From positions 61,889,949 through 61,953,948 of the forward strand of contig NC_080688.1 of the NCBI RefSeq assembly GCF_030445035.2: 64,000 bases of DNA, in the 5' to 3' direction. Positions within the stretch are counted from its first letter, which is position 1. Every line of letters starts with the position of its first letter. The position numbers were made by a program, and so were the translations under genes. Of the stretch, positions 22,591 through 35,329 are shown in pieces. This DNA is from Dasypus novemcinctus (Eukaryota; Chordata; Mammalia; Cingulata; Dasypodidae). The notes under the pieces were generated by a model that saw nothing but the letters and a program-made list of their open reading frames with translations, had not been told where the DNA came from and made no database searches.

Positions 22591-25257
22591 GTTTTTTGTC
22601 TTTCGGCATGAATTGTTTGTTTTTTTGTTCTTCTTTTGGGCATGAATTTTAGCCCCACTTTTAAAGCAAATCTCAAATGTAAAATGCCATGGCAAGTTTC
22701 AGCAACCCCACGTCACCCTGATACTGTCAAACAAAAGACCAACCTTGTCAGCCAAAGTAAATAAATAATGGGCATTAAAGAGCTATTCTTTTATTAATTC
22801 TAAGTATCCTTGTCAGGAAAAGGACTTAGGAAACTCTGATAGGACCTGGCAAGGCTGCCTGCCCTGTATCTCTCCACCAGAAACTGCATGATCAAGGACT
22901 TCCTCAACTTATGTTATCATTGCAAACCACAAACACATTTTGTATCTCCTTTTAGTGGTTGATTATCATAGAACGACTTGCATATGGCAGTCTGTTGGAA
23001 GGCACTTTGTGCGTGAAGAGCTGACATCCAGTCTTCCTTTTAGCACTCAAGGGCCTTTGCACTTCCCCCATCACCCAGAAAACCATCAGTCTCCTTGCCT
23101 ACAGACTGGGGTGTGCAGAACTTTGCCTCTAACATAAAGTTTTCCCAGTTCAACTCTGCAAGGCTTTTATTTATTTTTATTTTATTTTACTTTATTTTTT
23201 CAGAGAGAAGGTGATTTATTGCCAATGCACAAGCAAAAAACTTGGGGAATCTTCCCAAAACCAGTTCAAAGTGAGAATGGGGGCTAGGAGTTTTATAGGC
23301 AAAAGAAACAGAAAATGAGGGAGTTGAGAAAAAAACAAATTGAAAAATAAAAAAGTCAAGTGATGCTTCCAGGGGTCTTCTGAGGAGGGTATGTACAAAT
23401 TCTCAGTTCTGCATTGGCTCAAGCATATTAAACTTGCCCTTGGCTTCAGCAGCTGAAAAAAAACCCAGTTTAGATATTGTTGTGCAGGTGCCTCTCTGCA
23501 AGGTCTTCATGACTCCTTTTGCAGCCAACCACTCAAGGATATCAAGCTTATGTATTTATTTTTTTGTCTCTGAGGAAAGTTACAGATTTACTGGGTTCTC
23601 CTGACACTGTTCTGTCTGGTTTGGTGTGAGATATTACCTTATTCCAGTTTCTGGCAGGGGTCTGGGAGCACCACTCACTTATATTAATACTTCTCCAGGC
23701 ATTGCCTCACCAAATGAAAACAGAGAAGTGTTGGCTTCCTCCAGGTTCTTGGCTATGATGCATAAATGAATTTTTGGACACGCCAGTTTAGTTAGGCCAG
23801 TAAAAAAAAGTTTATTTGGGAAATGGGGGAAAGAACAGAGCTTGCTGAGAAATATGAGAGAAAGATAGGAATACACACAAGATTTGGTGTGGGCTCCTCT
23901 AGGCAGAGAGAGCCTCAGCAAGCCTTAATTGACAGGGATAACCGTTCAGTAGTCTGACATGCTTACTATGAAGAGAAAAGCAACTTAGAATTAGAGATCA
24001 CTGCAAAACAGCATAACAGTATGAGGTGTACCAGTGCCCCAAATGTGCTTGATAGGTGTGGTAGGTGTAATAGGTAGTAAAATGAGGGAGAGGTCGGTAA
24101 GGTCTGAGGGGAGGGATAGCAGAAGATCAGATGCAGAGAAGTCAGGGACAGAGTGTCCCCAGGGCTTAGCAGAGGGCCAATGAATACTGGTTGAATGAAT
24201 GAATGAAATGAAAAAGAAAAATGAAATTGGCAAAACAAAGGAGAGAAGGACTTCCACCGAGGCCAAGAGCATCCTTCTGTTCAGAGCAGTATCTCAGTCC
24301 CATGGGGAAAGCGATGCGTTTACATCTGCTGCTCATGGAAATACATGCTCTCATTTGAGATTCATCACCTCCCAGGAAAGCAGGTCTTCAAGTTGCCATT
24401 TCACAGCCCATGAGCCCAGGATTCAGAGAAATTTCATGACTTGTTATAAAATAAATAATGTCAGAATTGGGATATGAAGACTGGACTGTCTCCAAAGACC
24501 AGTTCTGCTTAGTGTGAGATCATTAAGATGTGAAAGAATTTGCATCTGCTAAATACTAGAATTAAAAAGACAAAAGGTTGCTAAGAGGATGGAAGTCTAT
24601 ATTAAAGTAAATGAGGATGGCAGAAACCCTCCCGCCGTACCCCGTGATGTGATTACTCACGGGACTGAAGACTAGATGGTGAGCGCTGGGGGCCCGAGAG
24701 GTTGTGTGGGCTTCCCTGAGCCTTCCTGAACATCCTTCTCAACCCAGCCCGGGGAGCCGATGATTAACTGGCTGAGATGTTTGTTTCTCTTGCTTTACAT
24801 TGAAAGTCGCACATATGCTCTAAATTACCCACTCGGCCAGTTTCTCTCACTCCAGGTTAAAACATGGTATATTGATTCATTGACCTCTGTGCCAACCCTA
24901 ATGGTCTTGGGAAAATGCTAATATCAAGGGGAAGAACCCAGGTTTGTGTTCAGTTTCTACCACACTTCAAAATTGTACCTCTTTTATTTTTTACCTCATA
25001 ATTTTTTTTTTTGTACTATGAATTCTAACCATTACTATGAGAATCCTAGATGCAATGAGATCATATAGAAAGCATGCTATCTCAAGAACACTCCTAAGAT
25101 TCATTTTAATTCCACTCTGCTTGGATAAAATAACAGGAAAGTTTATTTGCCATGGGAGCCCTTTTTCTTAAGTATTAGTAGGAACAACAACAAAATAGAA
25201 AAACCATGGGAAAATTACTTTATGACGCATAGGCAGTGCCTCCTTATATGCTCACGC

Positions 25258-25400
25258 CTGCCCTGTGAGGGAGCTAGTCCTATTACCCCCATTTTACAAT
25301 AAGGAAATCAAGGCTTAGAGCAGTAGCTTGCCAGAAGTTGCCATGCTCCTAAGTGCCGGAACCAGGATTTGAACCCAAGGCTGCATTAGTATTTATAACA
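25258..25400 (-). mobile_element. MIR fragment
   Basis: The sequence cccccattttacaataaggaaa followed by ccaggatttgaacccaaggctg is the reverse of the MIR core and tRNA-like B box. Confidence 0.75.
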
Positions 25401-25490
25401 TGTGGCTAGGCTGGCTGGCGAAAGGTGGCAGCACACATTCTAGATGATTCATATTGGAAGACCATCTTTCCTGTGATTAAAAGTGCATCT

Positions 25491-25705
25491 AAGGAGCAGA
25501 TGTGACTCAAGCAGTTGAGCACCTGCTTCCCACACGGGAGGTCCCAGGTTCAATCCCCAGCACCTCCTAAAAACAAACAAACAACAACAAGCAAAGAAAA
25601 AAATCAACTCAGAGGAGCCAATGTGGCTTAGTGGTGGAGCGCCAGCTTCTCACATATGAGGTCTGGGTTTTAATCCCTGGCCCCAGTACATAAAAAAAAA
25701 AAAAG
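25491..25705 (+). mobile_element. Dimeric tRNA-derived SINE
   Basis: Two tRNA-like heads (from 25491 and about 25612), each followed by an A-rich linker or tail, are flanked by 11-bp duplications matching at 10 positions (25480-25490, 25706-25716). The single outer duplication shows both units arrived together. Confidence 0.8.
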
Positions 25706-25979
25706 AAAGTACATCTACCATCTCCACCAATAATCAATGCCACTGATATACATATTTTTAAATGGTTAAAATGGCAAATTGTGTAATATATATGTTAGAG
25801 CAATAGCTTTTTTTAAAAGAATATATTTTGGTAGAATAAAAGTGTACTCAATCACATTACTGTTTTTCTTTTGTGGTTGCTTTATGTGATTGCCATCCTT
25901 AATCAAAACTTGAGAGAGGAAAAATGACTAAAGCTAAAAAAATTTAAAAGTGCACCTGTCATTCTCTGCTGTTTTGCAG

Positions 25980-26029
25980 CCCTGTTCACTGCCTACCTTG
26001 GAATCAGCATGACACACATGATGGCTGTG
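25980..26029 (+). CDS. SLC14A1: SLC14A1 50-bp exon, residues 311-327
   Basis: This tiny exon has acceptor ctgttttgcag and donor gtgagt at 26030. It encodes ALFTAYLGISMTHMMAV. The corresponding human exon is also 50 nt and encodes ALFTAYLGVGMANFMAE. It enters in phase 1 and leaves in phase 0. It lies after the longest intron of the gene (about 7.3 kb). Confidence 0.94.
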
Positions 26030-26929
26030 GTGAGTTGGCTTTCCTCTCGCTTTTTCAGCAGCATGACTGATTAGCTCGCATTTCAATGGGAAGTTCTTCT
26101 TCTCTATGGGGTCCGACAACAGGCCCCACGACTGCTAACCAGCACTTTCCCTTCTCCTGTGTCCTCTCTCACCCCAGTATCCCAGAGAACTTTAATCCAA
26201 ACCATGGAGACAGGCTCATTTGACATATCCAATTTCTTGGTTTAAAGAAGTGAAACTCAGTTGTGTGCCATATTCTCCATTTCATGGTCTGACTCTGAGT
26301 GTCAGGAAGTTGACTTTAGACTATTTTTTACCTAAACAGAAAGCCAGGACTTTGTGATATCTGAGAAATCAGGAAAGGGAGGAAAAGTAGAATCAGCTCA
26401 AGACCCAGATGTTTATAAAAAATAAAGTAGTCAATAGCTTCTCAGCCTCTTCTCTTGACTTTTTAAAATTCCCTGTCCATCATCAGCAGGACTTATTCAG
26501 ACACCTCATGGCTGAGTTATTGTATAGGCAAAATCATTGTCCATTGATTGCCTCCTGCTCTGCTCTCTCCTTCTTTTGCAGCACTGTCCTCCTGCCCTTT
26601 GACCTTTCCTTACCCTCCCGAGGATTCTAGTGTCCCTTAACTATTCCACAATCCGTCACCTCCCAGACTGGTCTGAGGCTCCCTATCCTGAACTTTCCTT
26701 CACCCACCACTGCTATCACTAGGGCCAGTTTCTAATAACTCAAAATCCATGGCAATGAGGCCACAGCTGCTAGTGGTAAGGGCATTGTCCAGTCCTCTCA
26801 GCAGCAGCTGAGAGATCTTACCTGGGAAGGTGCTGATGGAAAGCAGCGTCGTTATGGCAGAAAGTTGAAACCCTTTCACAGGCATGCCTGGGAGGTACAT
26901 TTAGAGCCTGACGGGCCCTTCACATCCCA

Positions 26930-27130
26930 GCAATGGTTCACATGCATCTGTCCTTGGACCAGAACCAAGCAGGCTGCACAGAAGAGTCAGCTGGAAAGAT
27001 TTTGAAAAATATAGATCCTTAGGGCCCCATTCCCTGGTATTTCTGAAAGAGTGGTTCTTGTGTGGGCTTGGGCTTCTATATTTTTTATAAGTCCCCCAGA
27101 TAAGTCTGATGTGCAGTGTGTACACCTACA
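26930..27130 (+). mobile_element. MER5-type fragment
   Basis: The parts agggccccattccctgg, ataagtcccccagataag and tgatgtgcagtg fit a MER5 3' half. It lies in the last intron of SLC14A1. Confidence 0.6.
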
Positions 27131-27658
27131 CACCACCGTATCCATGCATGCCTAGGGGACAGACCTGACGGAGGGTGTGTGCCCAGAATTACGTAAGCTG
27201 CCATGGACAGTGGCAGTCTATTGGGGGGACAGAATGGAAAGAAGTGGAGCAAGTAGAAACCAAGACCTAGCCTGGGTGGAGTTCAAGGGGAAGAGGTTAC
27301 CAGGGGCTAGGTTAATCAGAGAAGGCCTTGTGAATGTGATGTGTGGTCAGGCACCAGAGGTGTTTTGGTAAGTGACATCTCTGTGTCCATGTTTGCACAT
27401 CTGGCATAAAAAGTCTGACTTTGGAGAGGGGGAAAGAAATACCAGGCAGAGAAATAACCAGCTGCCCTAGAGAATGCATGATAACATTTCAGCCAACCAG
27501 TGCTCTGAGGGCTTGGACTCGGTCTCCATGGGCATACAAAGCAGTGCGCCCAAGGACGCAGCCTGCTGGGCTGGGTGAGAGCGCGGTGGTGGGTGGTGCT
27601 TTGAGCAGGTGGCTTCCAGATGCGATCTCCAAGGAGCGTGTGGCTCATCTCTCCCCAG

Positions 27659-27832
27659 GTCGGCTTGCCGTCTTGTACCTGGCCCTTCTGTCTGGCCACA
27701 CTCCTGTTCCTCTTGCTGGACACAAAAAACCCCAACATCTACAGGATGCCCCTCAACAAAACCACTTTTCCTGAAGAAAACCGCATCATCTATCTTCAAG
27801 CGAAGAAAAGGACGGTTGACAGCCCTTTGTGA
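27659..27832 (+). CDS. SLC14A1: SLC14A1 last coding exon, residues 328-384 and stop
   Basis: The acceptor is catctctccccag. The exon begins [11 protein letters not shown]: the second LPxxTxPF signature is at residues 330-337 with pore residue Thr334. The last helix (ATLLFLLLD) follows, then a cytosolic tail ending KKRTVDSPL with TGA at 27830-27832. Human UT-B ends KKRMVESPL. The exon continues without a splice site into the 3' UTR. Confidence 0.97.
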   Translation, partial: VGLPSCTWPFCLATLLFLLLDTKNPNIYRMPLNKTTFPEENRIIYLQAKKRTVDSPL

Positions 27833-28207
27833 GCACAGCAGCCATCCAGAACTATGGTCACGAGGCATTTCCGGCTAACCGCCCCTACTGACTGACTTCC
27901 AGGGTCCCGGCACACTGTTGTTTTTCACTATTAATAACTTTCATACTAACCCTTCAGCAATCTGTTTTTGTTCATTTTGGATTTTTCTCTTCGACTTCAG
28001 AAACATCCCCAAGCACGTAAGAGACATGTCCAGGTGATATGCTCTGGCTGTGGAATTTTAAGCCCCAGTGAGGCACTGGAGCTGACTAAGACTATATCAT
28101 CTTTATAAAATCAAAATGTTCCAGCAGAAAGAGGAAGTGGCGCCGGAGCTAATTATTGATATTTATTGATATTCTGGGTGTTTGGTTGACTGAAGGAGGT
28201 TGACAGT

Positions 28208-28213
28208 ATTAAA
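28208..28213 (+). promoter_or_regulatory. Candidate proximal polyadenylation signal (ATTAAA)
   Basis: ATTAAA lies 375 bp after the stop. Use here would give a short mRNA of roughly the size of the small human UT-B transcript. A second ATTAAA is at 28639-28644. Only the hexamer is seen. Confidence 0.35.
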
Positions 28214-29750
28214 CATTAAGCTTTATAAACCAACTTAGCCTTAAGTGAATGGAATTTGCAGTCACAAAATCGAAGTCAACACAGAATTCCCATATCACCA
28301 GCTTGGCTGTGTTCTCATCAGGGCAAGGTGCACATTGTAGCTGTAGTTAGCACCTAGGGCGTGCAGGCTGACGGCTGACCTAGCTCCTCAGGAGAAGCAC
28401 TGCAGCGCTGCCCATGAGTGTGGCGTCCTCTCACTAGGACATGGTTGGGTTCTTTTGGGCTGACAGAGCTGTAGGAGGGAGAGAGGGATTTTGTCTATCA
28501 AAATTGCTCTGTATTGCCACTATTCTTGGAGATTGCGAAGAATTTTTAAAGTGGGCTTTATTATTTTTTCTTATGAGAATGGAGTTTTTTCCAATGAAAT
28601 GAAATAAGAGAAGTTCCTGGCTTACCCAGTTCCTAGATATTAAAAGTTACATATTTACAAAATACTCCACGTGGCTATTTTACTGTAATCTTTACATTGA
28701 TGTTGTAAATGCCACAAATGCGTAGAATCAAGTCATCAACACCCATTGGCCCTTTAAAATCACATTTTTAGTTCATTTGAGGATGTCTTACAGGTTATAA
28801 AGTCCTAAGGTTAATGTTGGATTGCTTATGGATGTTGTTTTTAGAAACTGCTGGACTTCTTTAAAAAAAAAAAAAACTACTCATTTTCTGAGTACTCACA
28901 GTATTTGCTCTCAAAAACCAGTGGTATTTGAACCACCAGAAAGAATAGAGGCAAAGAATTCTCCAGGAGTGTTTTTTGTTTTGTTTTGTTTTAATTTAAA
29001 AGTTATCAACTCTATAAAACTCCCATTACCAGACATGCCAAAGATGGCGGTGGAAAATTATGCTCATTTATCTTCCCTTTTAACTACTTAGATACCTTCA
29101 GTGTTTTGGATTGGAAAAGTGACATTTTGGCATCCTCAAGTTTTTTGTTTCCTCTTTAGGCTCCTACTGCTCAGTGTACGATAAACAGTTTGCTGAGTGA
29201 CGAAATAGAAGGAGGGAAGTGAAACTACAAATATTTCAGGGGAAAGTTTACTCCTTCCTTTCCTCAGGAAAACAAACATTATTCTGCTTTTAAAACCCTG
29301 TAACCGAAGCCTTTTGAAACCATGAACTGGCATAAATTTATGTATACTGCTGCGGGAAAACTACCTATTAAGTGTTAGAACTGAAAACGCCCTTGTTAGG
29401 GAATTTGTGAAATAAGAGTTGGGGGAAACAAATACGCAAGCAAAACCAAAGATGAGCAGGAGTGAGACTCTGGACTGTGGCTGAGGGAAAGAGAGACCTC
29501 AGAAGTGGTCCAAAGCTAATCCTCAGGGAGAGCCCCAGTGTGCTAATCACAGCAACTTCTTGTGGCGCTCACTCAGTTTTGTCAATAGGCACATTTCAAA
29601 GCCTTGTATATTGTATAACATAAATGGTATTAATTTTCTCAAGCTATTTTTTATTAAGTATTATACTAAAGTTAAGTATTTGATTACTTTTCTTAGAGAG
29701 CATTTATATTTTTCCTGTGATCTCTATAACAAACTTCTATGTAAGTTACT

Positions 29751-29756
29751 AATAAA
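29751..29756 (+). promoter_or_regulatory. Candidate polyadenylation signal (AATAAA)
   Basis: This is the first canonical AATAAA after the stop, about 1.9 kb downstream, followed within 30 bp by G/T-rich sequence (cagttgatgtgg). Confidence 0.45.
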
Positions 29757-30833
29757 CTACACACTCAGTTGATGTGGTATAAATTTTCTGTAAGTTTTTT
29801 GTTAATTCTGTGCAAGTTTTGTTTAAAAGTCACCTGTGCCATTTAGAACTACTGTGTATATTAACAATCCCTTCTACAAATATGGTTGCTTATGTTATTA
29901 TATGATGTGCTAGAATGCTTATTCCTTTTTTATACTTGATAATAGCATCAGATGTCTGCTTCAGAAAACCCTGTTCAGTTTCAGATTTATGAGACCTCCA
30001 GAATAGATTAGGGAGGACTGGAACAGGTGTTCACCTTGATATCAGTATTTGAGAGCCAGGTCCCATGCACTCCCAGACAGGCCCTGGGCGACTCCACCAG
30101 GAGTGACCTTGAGCCATGGGCATGCCTCAGAGGTCAGCTTTCAAGGACAAGCCACTTCTCAGAATGTTACCCCCAGACAATTGAGCCACAATCATGCTTG
30201 TCTCCACCCCTTGAAGCACTTCTCTCCTACCTCCTTTTACCCATGGTTGGTATATTTGGGGGGAAAAATATATATATATATGTATATATGAATGGAAATT
30301 TACTTTAAGTTCCAATAATGAGTTCCAAAGCAACCCAAACAGGTACCTCCAATGGGGTCCCTCTGTCAAAATAAAGCCTATCTTACCTATTTTTCATGAT
30401 CACAAGTTTACTAGAGTCATCAAGTCATTAAGTGTTCCTTTGGTCTGAGGGAGAAGAGACAGAGGGGAATTTTTTGAGGCTCTTATGCTGAAAAAAGTCT
30501 GTGGGCACTAAATACTTTTAGGAGTTATAGGTGCTAATTTGTATATTACCTATGATACCCAATTGGTGGAGATTGAAGGAAACATTCCACAGGAGATCGG
30601 GAATTTCCAAGGGCATCTTATATTCAACCTTGCAAGATTATTAACATGGTTATTAAATACAAACCTAGGTTTTATGCTTATAAGTGTTTTCAACCTTCAT
30701 CCTTATCTAACAAATTCCTTCCAAAAGCTTTAACCTTCAGAGTTTCCTCTCCTTCTTGACCATTGACACTGTCAGCACCCTAAACCATTAGAAGGACTTG
30801 TAGCTTCAAGGCTACAGAGTTCTGTTCAGGATA

Positions 30834-30839
30834 AATAAA
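30834..30839 (+). promoter_or_regulatory. Candidate distal polyadenylation signal (AATAAA)
   Basis: AATAAA about 3.0 kb after the stop would fit the long (about 4 kb) mRNA class known for human UT-B. Another AATAAA is at 30370-30375. No other support. Confidence 0.3.
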
Positions 30840-31469
30840 TCCTGAAGGAATCTAAGTTTTGAAAAAAGAATATAGTAAATAATCAGCTTGTAATGAAGGA
30901 AATAAAAGTCCTGTAATAGTCTGCTTTTACAACTCTTAAACTGTAAAATAGATAGATCAGGGCATAGATATGCAAAGTCACCCAAAAGAGAGAGATTGCT
31001 TCTATGTTTGGCCTTAACCTTATTAAGTATTAACCTTGTAGGAAATGAGTTAAACATAGGCAGGGGGTCTTTGGTATGGGGGGAAGGCGGCAGAAGCAAG
31101 TATCAAGGACGATCTCTGTGGTAGAATGGGTACACTGGGCTATTGCTTTAGTAAATTCAGCCAGTTTACCCCTTGCCTGATCCTATACTCATAAATTATT
31201 TGATTTCCAGTGTAAAATTGCCATCTAGGGGGGAAAACATGCTTGTCCACAGATATGTTTCTGATCCTTGTTAGTTTCATTTCTCATTTGAATTAATAAC
31301 TGTAGTTTTTATACATAAGTCTTTGGTAAGTTTTGTGTGTGTGAGTTTGGGTTTTTGTGTGGGTTTTTTGTTTGTTTTGGGGTTTTTTTGCCTGTATAGG
31401 TCACCAAAGTCCAAATCACCCCATGGTGCTCCAACAAAGCTAATTGTCTGAGGTTACCAAGGTAGATAG

Positions 31470-31690
31470 TTTGGGGGTGAGTCAGAGAAGACTTCCCTGA
31501 TGAAATGATATTGAGGTATGTGGGAGGTGGTGGTGATTTAGATTCTAGAAGAGGCTGTAGGGGTGGAGAAAATTTTATGGGTGTGTGAGTGAGGAGATGG
31601 AATCATCAGAACTTGGTGATGGATTGGATGTCGGGGCAAAGGAACAGGAGGTGTCAAGAATAACATCTTGATTTCTAGCTTGGGCAACAA
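31470..31690 (+). mobile_element. Second copy of the repeat seen at 48220
   Basis: Shares the 'gatggattggatgt...tcaagaataacatcttg' arrangement with 48430-48510. It lies downstream of SLC14A1. Confidence 0.4.
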
Positions 31691-32035
31691 GGTGTATGAT
31701 GTTGCCACAAAATGAGATGGGAGCACTGCCGAGTCACTTCTCATCTCACTCCACACACTCTTCCTGGGCAATCCCATGCTTCTCATGCTTCATGAGAAGC
31801 GCTTTGTTCAAATGCCTCCAGGAACAATTCCAAAAATACCTCCTCAAACTGAAGAAATTCAGGACAGAACTCTTCCTCTTCAACTATTCTGCTCTCCCTC
31901 CCACATTGACCCATGGAGAAAGCACCTTCTATCCAACCATACAAGCCAGAAACAGGGTACCATCCTTAACTTCGTTCCCTCACCCCTCCCTAGGCAATAG
32001 CCAGGTTCTGGGGATTCTACCTCCTTGGTAGCCCC

Positions 32036-32170
32036 CATTAATTCATTATTTGGCAAATATTTATCGAATGGCTATTACAAAGCAGGAACTTGGACTACAA
32101 TAGATGGTCATGGTCCCTGCCCTCACAAGAACTTTATGAGGTGAAACAAGTATATGTAATAGTATGGTAA
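32036..32170 (-). mobile_element. L2 fragment
   Basis: The sequence aatatttatcgaatggctatt followed by atggtccctgccctcacaag matches reverse L2 3' sequence. Confidence 0.6.
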
Positions 32171-32274
32171 CGAGAATGAGTAAGAGATAGACAAGTGACT
32201 AGCTTGATGGAAGAGCATTCTTGCTAAAAAGAAAAAGAAAAAAATTTAAAAACCCAGAAGACAAGTATACCATT

Positions 32275-32795
32275 AAGTACTAGGCATCCATACTGCAATG
32301 AGCTGGCCTAAATAATAGGGGTTTAATGGCTCATAGTTTTGAAGTTAGGAAAAATTTCAAATCAAGGCATCATCAAGGCAATGATTTCTCCTCAAATTCT
32401 TTGGCTTTCTGGGGCTAACTGCTGGCATCTTGGTCCCTAGCTGGTCTCTTTCTTCCCTTCCTGGTTTCATTGATGTTCAACTTTTGGCTCCTCTCTCTGT
32501 GGCTCTGGCTCGCTCTCCCTCTTGCTTCACTCTTCCTCTCCCTCTCACTTCTCTCTTCTTCTCCCTCTCTCTCTCCTCCCTCCCCTTCTCCCATTTCTCT
32601 TTCTCCTCCACCCCTCAGTTTCACTCGGTTTAAAGAGGACTCTGGTAATAGGATTTAGACCCATCCTGATAGAGCCATACCTTAACTCATCAAAAGGTCT
32701 ACTTACAATGGATTCACACCCACAGGAATGGATTAAGCCTAATAACATGTTTTTCTGAGGTATATACAGCTCCCAGTCACCACACATACAATTTA
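32275..32795 (-). mobile_element. MaLR-type LTR (minus strand)
   Basis: The interior aatcaaggcatcatcaaggc and the end tacaatggattcacacccac...ggaatggattaag also occur in the LTR at 49395-50012. A CT-rich tract at about 32500-32610 lies inside. Confidence 0.55.
32500..32615. repeat. CT-rich low-complexity tract
   Basis: Nearly pure C/T over about 115 bp. It gives long spurious frames (Ser/Leu/Pro on plus; Arg/Glu/Ser on minus). Confidence 0.85.
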
Positions 32796-32879
32796 GGATT
32801 TCTTTTTTTTTTTTTTTGGCTGCAAGTAACAAAATACCTGACTAAAAGAGGGATTTCATTCCTAAAAGTGGTTTGTTCC

Positions 32880-34440
32880 GGATTTGGTACAGCTGCTCAA
32901 CAGCGTCATCGTGGATGTAATCTCCTTCCATTCTTCCCATCATTTTCAGCAATCCCAGAAGGCTGTCCTTTCATCCTCAGCTTGTTTTCTACAGTCCCAA
33001 AATGGCTACCCAGTTGTAAGCATCATAACCCCATCATGTAGAAGAGGAGCAACCAGATTTGTAAAGGAGCCATTTTCTCATGCCTCTCTTTATCAGGGGG
33101 GAAATTCTCCTAGAAGCATTCCCGTAACACTTTTACTTACGTCTTTTTTTGTCAGAACTGGGATGTATGGCCATTACTGGCTGCAAAGGAGTCTGGGAAA
33201 ACATGCATTGTCAGCCTCTATTGCAGTGGGTGAGCTCTGCCATTTTGGAGCAAAAGTTATTAACAGGCAGCCAGCATGTCTACCACAAGTGGTGTATAAT
33301 AACTTTGTCCCCACACCACACTGGAGAGAGCCTTATGGTGACAGACAAGACTGTCTTCTGTGGAATTCACGAAAGGGTTTGGGGCAGAGGTCTAGACCAT
33401 GACCTTTTCCATAAAGACACTTTGTGGAATACTTGCTGGAACACTCCCAGAGTTCTTTAGGCTATATTTGACACTTCAGCCTCTTACAAGGTTGTATAGC
33501 TTCTGACAAGATTCTAAGTAAAGAATGAGATGGCCAGCAATAATGATCAGATGAAGGAAAGCTTACAGTCAATTCATGTTCTAATCAATCCTCGATCTAA
33601 CAGTTGAAGCTTCTAAATCATTCCACGTCAGAAAGCCCCACTGGAAATGGTCAAATTTCAATTCATTTCCAGCTCAATGAAGCATTGAAAACAAGTGTCT
33701 GACATTTTCTGGATCATGGTTCCAAATAAACAATGAGAAAGCCAGTTTCCTGTTTGGGTTGGGTCCATTGGATCCTAGCCCATGGAAGCCTTGAATTATA
33801 TTGCAATGACATGCAAGGTTCTGAAAAGGAAGAACTGAAGCATAGAGGAAACTTGGCACAGGGCCAGGAAACCTGACTAAAAGTAAGTCCCTCGACTACC
33901 CAAAACAATGGCAGTTAGGGCATGAGTCAGTGGCCCAAGTGCAAGCACATATCTTGGGGCAACAAGAGCATACACAGGCAGACAATGGGACTGACCAAGC
34001 CAACAAGAAGGCCTTTCTAAATTCTGAGACCCCATGGTGGGCTCTCACTTAGAGGCTAGATCCATCCAATACAGTAGCAAATTGCCACATTAGCATTTGA
34101 TATGAAACTAATCCAAATTGAGGTATGTCATAAGTATAAATTAGATTAGAACTGGATTTCAAACACTTAGGACAAAAAGAAAATTTAAAATATCTCAATA
34201 ATGGTTTTGGTTTTTTTTTTTGGTTATGTTGAAATGACAATACTTAGACATATGGGTTAAATAAAATTAATTAATTACATTTTTTTAACTTCTTAAACAG
34301 TAGCTACTGAAAATTTTTAAATTGCATGTACAACTCTTATTTGTGACTTATGCTATATTTGTGTTTGACAGCACAGGGCCCTTAATGTTTTACAAAGTCT
34401 CCATGGCAACTCCAATACCACTGAGCATTGGAATTCAAAC
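32880..34440. other. Intergenic sequence, nothing recognised
   Basis: No exon, RNA gene or repeat that I can name. The longest frame (32884-33402, 172 codons) has no familiar motif and no coding context. Confidence 0.5.
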
Positions 34441-34480
34441 TTCTGGAGAACTCCTTCTTCCCTTAGAAACAATGAATGGG

Positions 34481-34909
34481 TGGGAAGTGGATGTGGCTCA
34501 ACTGATAGAGCATCCACCTACCATATGGAGGGTCCAGGGTTCAATACCCAGGGCCTCCTGACCCATGTGGTGAGCTGGCCCACGCGCAGTGCTGCTGTGC
34601 ACAAGGAGTGCCGTGCCATGCAGGGGCGCCCCACCCACAAGAAGTGTGTCCCGCAAGGAGAGCTGCTCTGCGTGAAAAAAAGTGCAGCCTGCCCAGGAGT
34701 GGTGCTGCACACATGGAGAGCTGATGCAGTAAGATGACACAACAAAGAGACACAGATTCCTGGTGCCGCCTGACAAGAATGTAAGCGGACACAGAAGAAC
34801 ACACAGCAAATGGACACAGAGCAGACAATGGAGGGTAAGGGAGAGAAATAAATAAAAATAAATCTTTTAAATAAATAAAGGGCCTTCCCATTAAAAAAAA
34901 AAAAAAAAG
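34481..34909 (+). mobile_element. Full-length DAS SINE
   Basis: The head tgggaagtggatgtggctcaa is followed by the long DAS body and an A-rich tail, flanked by aatgaatggg (34471-34480, 34910-34919). Confidence 0.88.
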
Positions 34910-35329
34910 AATGAATGGGCGATAAGCCTTCTCTCCATTACTTTCTATAGCTAGAGCTGTAAGTTCGGAGACATTAGAGACCCTGGAGGTTGGACTAACT
35001 AAGGGTGGCTTCCTGGAGGAGATGCAACTCTGTCCTTGTGCTGCCGCATTCCTTCCCTGGCTCACCTGGACTTGACTTTGAAGGTCATTTGAGTTCCCCT
35101 TGGATCCCCTACTCCCCTCTCAAGAGCCACTACAAGTATCCAAAGGAACAATGCTCACGCCCAGGGGCCTGTTTCCAGGGCCCACAGCTCCCAGTGTAGG
35201 CAGTGTCTACAGAAGGTGGCCAGGAGCAGACAGCAGTGGCTGCGGTGGGAATCTGTTCTCCTTAAATGCTCAACACTTACGTACCACTTAGTGCATAATA
35301 GCCATAACTTCCCCTTTCGCTCCCACCCT

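Larger units (their letters stand above)
18702..25979 (+). other. SLC14A1: Large intron of SLC14A1
   Basis: About 7.3 kb between the Kidd-position exon and the 50-bp exon. It contains MER5, the tRNA-like element at 19.4 kb, an old L1 and a SINE dimer. From 22.6 to 25.2 kb I see only unassigned sequence. Confidence 0.85.
4041..27832 (+). other. SLC14A1: SLC14A1 gene, coding span (urea transporter B, UT-B)
   Basis: Nine coding exons lie at 4041-4187 (alternative), 11015/11036-11171, 11726-11915, 14618-14746, 16213-16405, 18227-18374, 18567-18701, 25980-26029 and 27659-27832. All introns are GT-AG and the phases agree, with no premature stop. The short form runs from ATG 11036 to TGA 27830-27832 and encodes 384 residues. 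Human UT-B is 389; the difference is a five-residue gap near the N-terminus. UT-B is a homotrimeric membrane channel for facilitated urea diffusion in red cells and descending vasa recta, and carries the Kidd antigens in people. Each half has the family signature LPxxTxPF (residues 168-175 and 330-337). Gln63, Gln227, Thr172 and Thr334, which I recall as pore residues in the bovine UT-B structure, are all present at the same numbers. Gene identity rests on remembered similarity to human UT-B along the whole length. Confidence 0.97.
27833..30855 (+). other. SLC14A1: SLC14A1 3' UTR (extent uncertain)
   Basis: About 3 kb of A/T-rich sequence without recognisable splice sites or genes follows the stop codon. 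Human UT-B makes mRNAs of about 2 and 4 kb by alternative polyadenylation, so a UTR of up to about 3 kb is plausible. Possible ends are marked separately. A run of A (28863-28875) and an AT microsatellite (about 30268-30290) lie within it. Confidence 0.6.

Noticed and set aside
27316..27868. Minus-strand frames of 133-140 codons over the last SLC14A1 exon
   Set aside because: Antisense shadows of a real coding exon; no independent homology.
32415..32624. Arg/Glu/Ser-rich minus-strand frame
   Set aside because: Product of the CT-rich low-complexity tract.
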